Shown here: positions 1-7,537 of the stretch, piece after piece
Numbering within the stretch: position 1 is the stretch's first letter
Layout of the letters: each line of letters opens with the position of its first letter
Assembly (NCBI GenBank): GCA_029880105.1
Contig: JAOUPA010000005.1
Coordinates: 1-30,375, forward strand
Direction of reading: 5' to 3'
Source of the DNA: Gammaproteobacteria bacterium
GTDB lineage: Bacteria; Pseudomonadota; Gammaproteobacteria; SZUA-229
Length of the DNA: 30,375 nt
Position numbers and translations under genes: made by a program
Notes under the pieces: generated by a model
The model's input: the letters and a program-made list of their open reading frames with translations, nothing else
The model's database searches: none
Told to the model about the DNA's origin: nothing

Positions 1-1
1 T

Positions 2-451
2 ACTATTACGGTCATCGCGGCAGTGACGTACTTTAAGGATGAACCTGTAATAGCCAATATGCTACTTGATATTGACGGCATGATGCAGGCGACTGATATG
101 GCATCCGATGCCTCAGAAGCAAGTGATGTTGAAGTTGCTCAGATCAATGACCAGGTTGTGCAGGATGCATTTGTACCTGATGCAAATTATCAGGCACGGT
201 CTGCACGCTCTTCAAATGATTTTGATGAAAGACGCCAGCAGAGTCTCGCTTTGATTGAAGAGGCTAGACGTAAACATGAAGCTAAAGTTGCTGAGATGAA
301 TCAGTTTAGAACGGCATCATTTGATCAAATGGATCAGGAACGAATTGAAAGACAGAAGAGGCTGGAAGTTCTGCGCTTAAAAACACAGCAGATTCAATTT
401 GAAATGCAACAAAAAATGCAGCAGGCCTACGACGAATTTCATTCGATTTAA
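2..451 (+). CDS. Membrane-anchored coiled-coil protein, 5' partial
   Basis: The frame is open from the window edge. The first codons read TITVIAAVTYF, a hydrophobic run that looks like the end of a transmembrane helix, so the true start probably lies upstream and the GTG at 23 is probably internal. After the helix come an acidic Asp/Glu/Ser/Ala-rich stretch and then a long Arg/Gln/Glu/Lys-rich segment (roughly the last 80 residues) with coiled-coil character, ending MQQKMQQAYDEFHSI. I do not recognise the family. The stop is 43 bases before a sulfur globule-like gene on the same strand, and that protein also ends in a Gln/Arg/Glu/Met-rich helix. I infer the two may be co-transcribed and may interact, with this one at the inner membrane. 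Nothing visible suggests an enzyme. Confidence 0.7.
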   Translation, partial: TITVIAAVTYFKDEPVIANMLLDIDGMMQATDMASDASEASDVEVAQINDQVVQDAFVPDANYQARSARSSNDFDERRQQSLALIEEARRKHEAKVAEMNQFRTASFDQMDQERIERQKRLEVLRLKTQQIQFEMQQKMQQAYDEFHSI

Positions 452-494
452 GTCTTGTTGAAACGATAAATATTAAAATTTTCGAGGATAGAAA

Positions 495-1097
495 ATGAAA
501 ACATTAAAAACAATTGCTGCTGTTGCAGCACTGATAGTCACCACATCGGCACATGCTTGGTGGGGTCCTTTCAATAATAATGGTTACGGTAACGGTTACA
601 ACAATGGTAATGGTAACGGCTACGGTAATGGTTATGGTGACGGTTCAGGTGACTTCGACGGTGATTTTTCTTTTGGTATGAACGCCAGAGGTAATGGTCG
701 TGGTAACGGTAATGGTTATGGCAACAATGGCTGGAATGGTTACAACGGTTATAACGGCGGAAATGGTTATGGTTATGCGCCTTATGGCTATGGTCCAGCA
801 CCATATGGTTATGCACCTGCACCTATAGCACCAACACAGAATGCACCAGCTGCACAGGCACCGGCTGCGCAGGCACCACAGGGTTATGCCCCAAACTTTG
901 CTGTCCCTAATGGGCAGAATCCAGGCTTTGTTCCCGGTGCCTACCAGCCAATGAATCAGGAGCAGATTGAGGCACAGCGCGCTGAGCATATGAAACAGAT
1001 GCAACAGCGTCGTGAAGAGTCACAGAAGCGTTATGAAGAAATGTTGAAAAAGATGAACGAAGCACGTGCCAATAATGGCGCTGAAAGCAAAAGTTAA
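495..1097 (+). CDS. Sulfur globule protein-like secreted Gly/Asn/Tyr-rich protein with coiled-coil tail
   Basis: The 200-residue product begins with a clear Sec signal peptide (MKTLKTIAAVAALIVTTSAHA, cleavage expected after Ala21), so the mature protein starts WWGPF. It continues with NGYGNGY-type repeats (about residues 27-97), an acidic GDFDGDFSFGMNARG block (about 52-66), and a Pro/Ala/Tyr segment with APAAQAP repeats (about 95-135). Sulfur globule proteins of purple sulfur bacteria (SgpA/SgpB) share the WWGP mature start, the Gly/Asn/Tyr repeats and a Pro/Ala end; they coat periplasmic sulfur inclusions. The oddity is an added C-terminal charged helix (about residues 154-193, from NQEQIEAQ to MNEAR) that I do not recall in the classic proteins. 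The ATG follows a GAGGA ribosome site. The assignment rests on composition and architecture, so another repetitive envelope protein is possible. Confidence 0.72.
   Translation: MKTLKTIAAVAALIVTTSAHAWWGPFNNNGYGNGYNNGNGNGYGNGYGDGSGDFDGDFSFGMNARGNGRGNGNGYGNNGWNGYNGYNGGNGYGYAPYGYGPAPYGYAPAPIAPTQNAPAAQAPAAQAPQGYAPNFAVPNGQNPGFVPGAYQPMNQEQIEAQRAEHMKQMQQRREESQKRYEEMLKKMNEARANNGAESKS
570..824 (+). repeat. Degenerate tandem repeat coding for Gly/Asn/Tyr repeats
   Basis: The DNA is an imperfect tandem array of 6- and 9-base units such as GGTAACGGT and AATGGTTAT, encoding NG, YG and GN dipeptides inside the sulfur globule-like gene. Long open frames on the opposite strand here are a by-product of this composition. 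Such tracts can change length by replication slippage. Confidence 0.75.
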
Positions 1098-1396
1098 TCT
1101 TTACAGGTATAAACGGATCTAGTGCATGTCTGGATCCGGAGAAGATAGTAGTGTAACTGCTCATGCAAACCTGCTTTTCTGAACCAAGTTGTATCCATGA
1201 TAGAAGGACCGGGTTTAGCAGTAGTCATGCGCTGCTAGGGTGCGGTGGTTAATGCCATCGTGCCCGCTTTTATTTGGGCGATCTCTAAATTTCCCGGTGG
1301 ATGCTATTCATCTGGTTATTTGGAGTGAATCCATCCTCAATCTGAAATATAATGTGCAACTAATTTTGCTAAAGATTATTTTCAGAGGCTCCAATA
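1098..1396. other. Gene-free 299-base gap with several possible hairpins
   Basis: I see no convincing gene. Complementary arms: CGGATC 1114-1119 with GATCCG 1133-1138; and a possible branched fold closed by ACCGGG 1208-1213 with CCCGGT 1293-1298. Inside that stem are TAGCAG 1216-1221 / CTGCTA 1232-1237, a 7-pair stem 1242-1248 / 1255-1261 (with G-U pairs), and GCCC 1262-1265 / GGGC 1276-1279. It could be the 3' UTR of the upstream transcript, a small RNA, or a cis element upstream of icd. A short open frame at 1240-1425 overlaps the icd start, has no family resemblance and was not accepted. Confidence 0.4.
1348..1353 (+). promoter_or_regulatory. Candidate -10 element for icd
   Basis: TATAAT lies 43 bases before the icd start. 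No good -35 hexamer sits at 16-18 bases (the best is GTGAAT), so this may be an activator-dependent promoter or a chance match. If real, the hairpin region at 1208-1298 lies outside the icd transcript made from it. Confidence 0.35.
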
Positions 1397-3622
1397 ATGC
1401 CAAGTTCAACCATTATCTATACTGAAACAGACGAAGCGCCAGCCCTGGCCACTTATTCCTTCCTGCCTATCGTACAGGCCTATACACGTGCCGCAGGTGT
1501 CAATGTTGAAACGCGTGATATTTCTCTGTCTGGACGCATTATTGCCAATTTTCCCGATAATCTTACTGTTGAGCAGAAGCTGGGTGATGCCCTGACCGAA
1601 CTGGGTGAGCTCGCTAAAACACCAGAAGCGAATATCATTAAATTGCCGAATATTAGTGCTTCGATTCCACAGCTAAAGGCTGCAATAAAAGAGCTACAGG
1701 GCAAGGGATATGATGTGTCTGATTATCCTGAAGAGCCTGCTAACGAAACCGAGAAGGAAATAAAGGCGCGCTATGCCAAAGTCCTAGGTAGCGCGGTTAA
1801 CCCGGTATTGCGCGAAGGCAACTCAGACCGTCGTGTAGCCGGTCCGGTTAAAGAGTATGCGCAGAAACATCCGCACTCGATGGGTGCATGGTCAGCCGAT
1901 TCAAAATCACATGTCGCTTCGATGAGTGATGGTGACTTTTATTCCAGTGAGCAGTCGGTGGTTATCGAAACTGCAGGTGATGTGAAAATCACATTGACTA
2001 CCGATGCCGGTGAAACCCACGTACTGAAAGAAAAAACGCCAGTACTGGCCGGTGAGGTGATTGATGCTACTCGGATGAGCCGTAAAGCCTTACGTGCGTT
2101 TTATGAAGAGGCGATGCAGGAGGCGAAGGCTCAGGGTGTTCTGCTTTCGCTACACCTTAAAGCGACCATGATGAAAATCTCTGACCCCATTATGTTTGGT
2201 CATGCAGTCAGTGTTTATTACAAAGATGTATTTGCCAAGCACGCGGCGACTTTTGAAAAACTGGGCGTTGATACACGCAATGGCCTCGGTGATGTCTATG
2301 CCAAAATCGCCAGCCTGCCTGATGCCCAACGTAAAGAGATTGAAGATGATATCCAGGCTGTCTATCAGACGCGCCCCGAACTTGCAATGGTCAATTCAGA
2401 TAAAGGGATAACCAACCTGCACGTACCCAGTGATGTAATTGTTGATGCCTCGATGCCTGCGGCTTTGCGTTCGTCAGGAAAGATGTGGGGCACTGATGGT
2501 AAGCTGCATGATACCAAGGCAATGATACCGGATCGTAACTACGCAGGTATTTATCAGGCGGTTTTTGACTTCTGTAAAAAGCATGGTGCCTTTGATGTCG
2601 CCACTATGGGTAATGTCAGCAATGTGGGCCTGATGGCACAGAAAGCTGAAGAATATGGCTCACACAATAAAACGTTTGAGATTCCTGATGCAGGTACGGT
2701 AAGTGTAACCGATGCGTCGGGTAATACATTAATGCAGCACAAAGTTGAGCAGGGAGATATCTGGCGTATGTGCCAGACCAAAGACCTGCCAATCCGGGAC
2801 TGGGTAAAGCTGGCGGTTAATCGTGCAAGACTAACCGGCCAACCAGCAATTTTCTGGCTGGATAAAAATCGTGCACACGATGTAAACCTGATTACCAAGG
2901 TCGAGACCTATCTTAAGGATCACGATACCGATGGCCTCGAAATAAAAATCATGTCACCCGTGGAAGCAATTAACTACACCATGGAACGTGTCAGGGCTGG
3001 TAAAAATACGATCTCTGTGACGGGTAATGTACTGCGTGATTATTTGACCGACCTGTTTCCCATTTTAGAGCTGGGTACCAGCGCGAAAATGTTGTCCATC
3101 GTGCCTTTGCTTGCAGGCGGCGGCCTGTTTGAAACCGGTGCCGGTGGTTCCGCGCCCAAAATGGTTGAGCAGGTAGTTGAAGAAAATCATTTACGCTGGG
3201 ATTCGCTAGGTGAGTTTCTGGCGCTGGCGGTATCACTGGAAGACCTGGCGCAAAAGAAAAATAATAAAAAAGTGGCCGTGCTCGCCGCTGCGCTTGATAA
3301 GGCCAATAGCTTGTTCCTGAATAATGATAAATCTCCTTCGCGTAAGACCGGTGAACTGGATACACGTGGTAGTCATTTCTATCTGGCAATGTACTGGGCG
3401 CAGATGCTAGCAGAGCAAACTGATGATACCGATTTGCAGACGAAATTTACACCAATAGCAAAACAGTTGACCGATAATGAAATGAAAATTGTCGAAGAGC
3501 TGAACGCAGTGCAGGGTAAGCCAGCTGAGCTTGGTGGTTACTATCGTCTAGATAAAGAACTGACTGCAAAAGTGATGCGTCCTAGTACAACTCTGAATAC
3601 TCTGATTGATAGTCTGAATTAG
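1397..3622 (+). CDS. icd: NADP-dependent isocitrate dehydrogenase, monomeric type
   Basis: This enzyme oxidatively decarboxylates isocitrate to 2-oxoglutarate with NADP+ in the TCA cycle. The product is 741 residues, the normal length for the monomeric class (about 740) and far longer than dimeric Icd (about 415). The start PSSTIIYTETDEAPALATYS is typical, as are the internal blocks HLKATMMKISDPIMFGHAVS and GNVSNVGLMAQKAEEYGSHN and the late YWAQMLAEQ. The ATG follows AGAGGC at short spacing. It is read with the same polarity as a small class III cyclase 69 bases downstream, with no visible terminator between them. The frame is intact. Regulation is unknown; the structured gap upstream is described separately. 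Confidence 0.96.
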   Translation: MPSSTIIYTETDEAPALATYSFLPIVQAYTRAAGVNVETRDISLSGRIIANFPDNLTVEQKLGDALTELGELAKTPEANIIKLPNISASIPQLKAAIKELQGKGYDVSDYPEEPANETEKEIKARYAKVLGSAVNPVLREGNSDRRVAGPVKEYAQKHPHSMGAWSADSKSHVASMSDGDFYSSEQSVVIETAGDVKITLTTDAGETHVLKEKTPVLAGEVIDATRMSRKALRAFYEEAMQEAKAQGVLLSLHLKATMMKISDPIMFGHAVSVYYKDVFAKHAATFEKLGVDTRNGLGDVYAKIASLPDAQRKEIEDDIQAVYQTRPELAMVNSDKGITNLHVPSDVIVDASMPAALRSSGKMWGTDGKLHDTKAMIPDRNYAGIYQAVFDFCKKHGAFDVATMGNVSNVGLMAQKAEEYGSHNKTFEIPDAGTVSVTDASGNTLMQHKVEQGDIWRMCQTKDLPIRDWVKLAVNRARLTGQPAIFWLDKNRAHDVNLITKVETYLKDHDTDGLEIKIMSPVEAINYTMERVRAGKNTISVTGNVLRDYLTDLFPILELGTSAKMLSIVPLLAGGGLFETGAGGSAPKMVEQVVEENHLRWDSLGEFLALAVSLEDLAQKKNNKKVAVLAAALDKANSLFLNNDKSPSRKTGELDTRGSHFYLAMYWAQMLAEQTDDTDLQTKFTPIAKQLTDNEMKIVEELNAVQGKPAELGGYYRLDKELTAKVMRPSTTLNTLIDSLN

Positions 3623-3691
3623 TTATGTCAATAATTTTGACGGTCATTAAAGTGCTAAATTCTGACGTTAGGTATATTGAGCTTGCATGAT

Positions 3692-4309
3692 ATGGATAAT
3701 CGCCACTTTCACGATTTATTGCTGAATTATATTCAGGAGCCTAAAGCTGAAATACGCAAGGGTATTGAAACACAATTGTGGGATCAATATGGGCAGACGG
3801 TGACCATTATGGTTGTTGATATGTCTGGTTTTACCCGATTGAGTCGCGAACATGGCATAGTCCACTATCTTTCTATGGTGCGCCGTATGCAACTAACATC
3901 CAGGCCTATAGTGGAAAGTTATCGAGGGCGAATCGTGCGTTTTGAAGCCGATAATGCCTATGCCTGTTTTGAATATCCAGATGATGCCGTGCGTGCAGCA
4001 GTCGCACTAAATTTGGCAATGGAGGCTGCCAACATTATTACGCCTGATGAACTGGATATTAAGCTGTCCTGTGGTATTGATCATGGCAAATGCCTGATTC
4101 CCAGTCAGGATGATTTTTTTGGAGCTCCTGTTAATAATACCAGTAAGCTCGGTGAAGATCTGGGTGAGCCAGGTCAGATACTGGTTACCGACCATGCAAT
4201 GTCGTTGATTGAAGAAACCTATCCGTTTGAGTCTGAAATACTGAGTCTTGAGGCCGGTGGTGAGATGATGGCCGTACACACAATTAAATACTCAAGATCC
4301 CAGAAGTAA
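3692..4309 (+). CDS. Small class III adenylate/guanylate cyclase-domain protein
   Basis: The protein is essentially one class III cyclase homology domain with a short N-terminal helix. By eye alignment, numbering from the ATG at 3692, the metal-binding aspartates are Asp43 (VVDMSGFTRL) and Asp87 (RFEADNAYACF), and the purine-specifying pair would be Arg83 (usually Lys) and Asp141 (DFFG), which favours ATP. The catalytic Asn is at 148, but the transition-state Arg is replaced by Lys152 (VNNTSK where VNxxxR is usual). It may therefore make cAMP slowly, or be a regulatory pseudo-cyclase. There is no membrane or sensor domain. A TTG at 3677 would add five residues; neither start has a good ribosome site. 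The stop lies three bases from the stop of the convergent yhiN. Domain identity is firm, activity is not. Confidence 0.85.
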   Translation: MDNRHFHDLLLNYIQEPKAEIRKGIETQLWDQYGQTVTIMVVDMSGFTRLSREHGIVHYLSMVRRMQLTSRPIVESYRGRIVRFEADNAYACFEYPDDAVRAAVALNLAMEAANIITPDELDIKLSCGIDHGKCLIPSQDDFFGAPVNNTSKLGEDLGEPGQILVTDHAMSLIEETYPFESEILSLEAGGEMMAVHTIKYSRSQK

Positions 4310-4312
4310 AGT

Positions 4313-5503
4313 TTAAACAACCTGTCCGGCGCACCAGCCGGATGACCATGCCCACTGAAAATTATAGCCACCCAACCAACCGGTGATGTCGATGACTTCG
4401 CCGATAAAATAAAGTCCATTAACTTTGTTGGACTCCATTGTCTTAGATGACAGCTCAGCACAATCCACACCACCTAGTGTGACTTCGGCTGTGCGATAAC
4501 CCTCGGTGCCGTTGGGTTTGACTGACCAGCTATGCAGTCGTGCAACAATCTCCCTGATACGAACTTGTGATAACTCCTGCAAGGTTTTTTCGAGAGTTAT
4601 TTCATCAAATAATGCCGGTAGCAGTCGTTTTGGTAGTGCCTCACCGAGTACAGTTTTTAATCGTGTATTGGGCTGAACGGATTGTTTTGACTTTATTAAG
4701 CCGATTATATTGATATCTGGTAATAGGTTGATATCGATAGCTTCACCGGGGTTCCAGTAAGAAGAAATCTGTAATATAGCTGGACCGCTCAAGCCACGAT
4801 GTGTAAAAAGAATATTTTCCCTGAACGAGGCACGTTCATTGCTAACAATGCAATTCACCGAAATGCCGGAGAGCTCGCTGAATTTTCCCATGTCTCCGGG
4901 TTGCAGGGTAAAAGGCACCAGTCCTGCTGATGTGGGCCAGACATGATGGCCAAACTGCTCTGCAACTTTGTAACCGAGTGGGCTGGCGCACATCTTTGGA
5001 ATGGATAAACCGCCTGAAGCGATAACCAGTGATTCGCTTTGGTAGTCACCGAGTGAGGTGCGGGTAATAAAGTGATCACTGGATTTTTCAATGCTCTGTA
5101 TTTCGCATTTGAGTTTGATTGCTGCACCAGCCTTTTGGCATTCTTGTAATAACATATTGAGAATATCTTTGGCGCTATCATTGCAGAATAACTGTCCATG
5201 ATCCTTTTCATGATATGGAATTCGGTATGTATCAACCAGGGCGATGAAATCCCATTGCGTGTAACGGCTGAGTGCGGACTTGCAAAAGTGTGGGTTGTGC
5301 GAAATATAATTATCGGCGCTGATATTGTAATTGGTGAAGTTGCAGCGGCCGCCGCCTGACATCAGGATTTTTTTTCCAGCCTTATTTGCATGATCAAGCA
5401 CAATGACCTTGCGGCCACGTTTGCCTGCTTCGATCGCGCACATCAAACCGGAGGCGCTGGCACCGATAATTAAAACATCTGTCTGAACAGGGTTGCTGGG
5501 CAT
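4313..5503 (-). CDS. yhiN: HI0933/YhiN-family flavoprotein, likely 23S rRNA dihydrouridine synthase (RdsA)
   Basis: This 396-residue FAD-dependent oxidoreductase has an N-terminal Rossmann motif (IIGASASGLMCAIEAGKRG, residues 11-30) and the family hallmark GKKILMSGGGRCNFTN (about 43-58); it ends near IDITGWLGGYNFQWAWSSG, a block that contacts FAD in the family. Length matches E. coli YhiN (about 400). YhiN was recently identified as RdsA, which makes dihydrouridine 2449 in 23S rRNA; other members (BaiN) reduce bile-acid intermediates in gut Firmicutes, an unlikely role here. The ATG at 5503 lies three bases after the dbpA stop, so the two are probably one transcript. The neighbour supports a ribosomal role, since DbpA acts on the same 23S region. 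Confidence 0.92.
   Translation of the reverse strand: MPSNPVQTDVLIIGASASGLMCAIEAGKRGRKVIVLDHANKAGKKILMSGGGRCNFTNYNISADNYISHNPHFCKSALSRYTQWDFIALVDTYRIPYHEKDHGQLFCNDSAKDILNMLLQECQKAGAAIKLKCEIQSIEKSSDHFITRTSLGDYQSESLVIASGGLSIPKMCASPLGYKVAEQFGHHVWPTSAGLVPFTLQPGDMGKFSELSGISVNCIVSNERASFRENILFTHRGLSGPAILQISSYWNPGEAIDINLLPDINIIGLIKSKQSVQPNTRLKTVLGEALPKRLLPALFDEITLEKTLQELSQVRIREIVARLHSWSVKPNGTEGYRTAEVTLGGVDCAELSSKTMESNKVNGLYFIGEVIDITGWLGGYNFQWAWSSGWCAGQVV
4326..4341 (-). terminator. Possible weak terminator hairpin at the yhiN 3' end
   Basis: A perfect stem CCGGC/GCCGG with a six-base loop lies inside the last yhiN codons. Downstream on the minus strand it is followed by ACAGGTTGTTTAAAC, only loosely T-rich. 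This is the only terminator-like structure at the junction with the convergent cyclase gene. Confidence 0.25.
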
Positions 5504-5506
5504 ACT

Positions 5507-6889
5507 TTAACGTAGTTTGCGAACGCGGTACCTGCGGCCTTTGATTTTGCCTTCAGTTAAAATCTTTAGCGCCTGTTTGGCAATAGAGCGCTCTACAGCT
5601 ACATAGGCAATATTATCGAAGAGATCAATCTTGCCTATCTGTTTTCCGGGCAGGTTGGTGTTGGCGGTGAGTGCGCCCAGTATGTCACCAGGACGAATTT
5701 TATCCTTACGGCCAGCGTTGATGCACAGTGTTACCATCGGCGGGCTGAGCTTGAAATTTTCGCGGCTTTTTAATGAGCTTAGCGGTTCAATACGAACAGT
5801 GCTTTTTTGGTATTCTTCGATCACAGTCACCTTGCGCGCCTCGGAGGTCATAAACAGGCTAAGTGCCAGGCCTTCATTGCCAGCACGGCCAGTACGGCCG
5901 ATGCGATGAATGTGAATTTCCGGGTCATGGGGTAATTCGAAGTTGATCACAGCAGACAGGTCTTTGATGTCCAGACCTCGCGCAGCGACATCGGTGGCAA
6001 TTAAAATCGAGCTGCTCTTGTTGGAAAACTGTACCAGTACCTGGTCACGATCTTTCTGTTCAAGATCACCGTGTAGTGCAAGAGCATGAAACCCCTGTTG
6101 CCAGAGTTCGTCTGCCAGTTCCTTGCACTGGTGTTTGCGATTGCAAAATACCACGGTAGATTCTGGTCGATAATGTTGTAGCAGTGCGACTAATGTTTTA
6201 GTTCGGTCACCTTTTTCAATTTCATAAAAAATCTGTTTTATTTTTTTGTTGTCGTGCAGAGTTTCGACGCAAATATCTACCGGGTTGTTTTGAATCGCCA
6301 GGCTGATCTCTTTTATTTCATCAGGGTAGGTGGCTGAAAACAGCAGGGTCTGCCGCTGTGCCGGTGCGTAATGAATAATCTGCATAATGTCATCGTGGAA
6401 CCCCATGTCGAGCATACGGTCTGCCTCATCCAGTACGAGTGTTTTTACCCGGTCGATTTTTAACGAACCTTTTTGCAGGTGTTTTAAAATTCTTCCCGGG
6501 GTACCGACAACTATATGGGGCTGATGTTCCAGTGAAGCCAGTTGTGCATTAATCGGGGATCCGCCACATAGAATAAGAATTTTCAGGTTGGCTATGGGGC
6601 GTGCCAGTCGGCGAATTTCTTTGGCAACCTGATCTGCCAGTTCCCTGGTCGGGCAGAGCACTAGTGCCTGTGTTTCATAATTTTGTGCATTGATATGATG
6701 TAATAAACCAATGCCAAAAGCCGCTGTTTTGCCACTACCTGTTTTGGCCTGTGCCTGTATATCCTGTCCATTTAATATTGCCGGTAGGCTTTGTGCCTGA
6801 ATCGAGGTCATAGCCTTGTAATCTAAAGACTCTAGGTTGGCCAGAAACTCAGTTGAGAGTGGTAATGATTTGAAAGCGGTTGTGGTCAC
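5507..6889 (-). CDS. dbpA: ATP-dependent RNA helicase DbpA
   Basis: DbpA is a DEAD-box helicase that docks on hairpin 92 of 23S rRNA and assists late 50S assembly. The 460-residue protein has motif I AKTGSGKT (48-55), PTREL (about 80-84), DEAD (154-157), SAT, and motif VI HRIGRTGRAG. The C-terminal module from about residue 386 (VTLCINAGRKDKIRPGDILG to the RRYRVRKLR end) is the DbpA-specific RNA-binding domain and separates it from RhlE or SrmB types. Length matches E. coli DbpA (457). The start is a GTG with a poor ribosome site. A plausible promoter lies at 6930-6958. It is the first gene of a probable dbpA-yhiN operon. Confidence 0.96.
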   Translation of the reverse strand: MTTTAFKSLPLSTEFLANLESLDYKAMTSIQAQSLPAILNGQDIQAQAKTGSGKTAAFGIGLLHHINAQNYETQALVLCPTRELADQVAKEIRRLARPIANLKILILCGGSPINAQLASLEHQPHIVVGTPGRILKHLQKGSLKIDRVKTLVLDEADRMLDMGFHDDIMQIIHYAPAQRQTLLFSATYPDEIKEISLAIQNNPVDICVETLHDNKKIKQIFYEIEKGDRTKTLVALLQHYRPESTVVFCNRKHQCKELADELWQQGFHALALHGDLEQKDRDQVLVQFSNKSSSILIATDVAARGLDIKDLSAVINFELPHDPEIHIHRIGRTGRAGNEGLALSLFMTSEARKVTVIEEYQKSTVRIEPLSSLKSRENFKLSPPMVTLCINAGRKDKIRPGDILGALTANTNLPGKQIGKIDLFDNIAYVAVERSIAKQALKILTEGKIKGRRYRVRKLR

Positions 6890-6929
6890 AGACGGGTATT
6901 CTTAAATGAAAATTGGAAGCCCGCCTATG

Positions 6930-6958
6930 ATAACAGAAATTCAAATCGTCCCGGTCAA
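6930..6958 (-). promoter_or_regulatory. Candidate sigma-70 promoter for dbpA
   Basis: On the minus strand, TTGACC (complement of 6953-6958) and TGTTAT (complement of 6930-6935) are separated by 17 bases, about 40 bases upstream of the dbpA GTG. Found by eye. Confidence 0.38.
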
Positions 6959-7003
6959 AACCTTCTGTGAAGGGGATGAAAGAGAGGGAGGGAGTTTATC
7001 CAA

Positions 7004-7252
7004 TCAGCTGGCTTCTGTTACCGGTGCTAACATCAGTAGCAAAGTTTGTGCGTGTTCGGCGGCAGTGCGCCCTAAATCAGTTAAATAGCCGCCATCGATC
7101 TGAGTCAACATACCTTTCTGGTGCAGGCGTTTAACTGCTTCAATGGTTTCCGGGTTGGCACTTTTGTGAACCTTGATACCCTGCTGTGAGCTTTCCAGAT
7201 TGTAGCGAATCAGAACATCCAGCTCATGAATTTGTTCGAGTGAATAGGGCAT
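7004..7252 (-). CDS. TIGR02647-type small conserved protein
   Basis: This 82-residue product begins MPYSLEQIHELDVLIRYNLE and includes SSQQGIKVH, then a helical segment with AVKRLHQKGML and DGGYLTDLGRTAAEHAQTLL. The pattern matches the small gammaproteobacterial family TIGR02647, once annotated as putative DNA-binding; its layout resembles a minimal winged-helix (the GGYLTDLGR turn looks like a wing), but its function is unknown. The frame stays open nine codons upstream to 7279. I chose the ATG at 7252 because AAGAGGT sits directly before it and because relatives start at this point. It stands alone, with about 115 bases to dbpA and 285 to the aldolase gene upstream. Confidence 0.82.
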   Translation of the reverse strand: MPYSLEQIHELDVLIRYNLESSQQGIKVHKSANPETIEAVKRLHQKGMLTQIDGGYLTDLGRTAAEHAQTLLLMLAPVTEAS

Positions 7253-7537
7253 AGCAACCTCTTGATATATTACAGCCACTGCGGCGGGTATCAGTTAATC
7301 TTGACCTATATGACGCTTTAAATCAATAATCTATATCTGATCTGTGAGATTGGCATGTTATTGCAGATCTTAATACGTATATCGACATAACAATCAAGCA
7401 ACTCTATTCGGCAAATCACAACCATTGATGTTTTGATGATTGCGTTTGTCGGAGCAGAATAACCAGCTCGTTCCAGTTAACTGCGCTGAATGTATCAATG
7501 ACGACAGCGTGCTAGTAGCTGTGTCTGATGAAGGATG
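7253..7537. other. Gene-free interval between aldolase and the TIGR02647 gene
   Basis: The segment is AT-rich and holds no credible gene. It includes a ten-base palindrome CAGTTAACTG (7474-7483) with no T-run, so no intrinsic terminator follows the aldolase gene. It should contain the promoter of the small gene at 7252, but I could not find a good -35/-10 pair. Confidence 0.4.

Noticed and set aside
1114..1138. CGGATC/GATCCG inverted repeat after the sulfur globule-like gene, considered as its terminator
   Set aside because: The stem has only six pairs with a 13-base loop, and no T-run follows.
571..1164. Open frames on the minus strand opposite the sulfur globule-like gene (His/Asn-, Ile/Thr- or Cys/Trp-rich products)
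   Set aside because: Their composition mirrors the sense repeats, there is no ribosome site, and the sense strand has a signal peptide and a coherent architecture.
1098..1330. Several GGA triplets suggesting a CsrB-type RNA
   Set aside because: Only about six in more than 200 bases, and most are not in hairpin loops; this is not above what chance allows.
1240..1425. Short plus-strand open frame ahead of icd
   Set aside because: It overlaps the icd start, has no recognisable similarity, and lies on the possible RNA structure.
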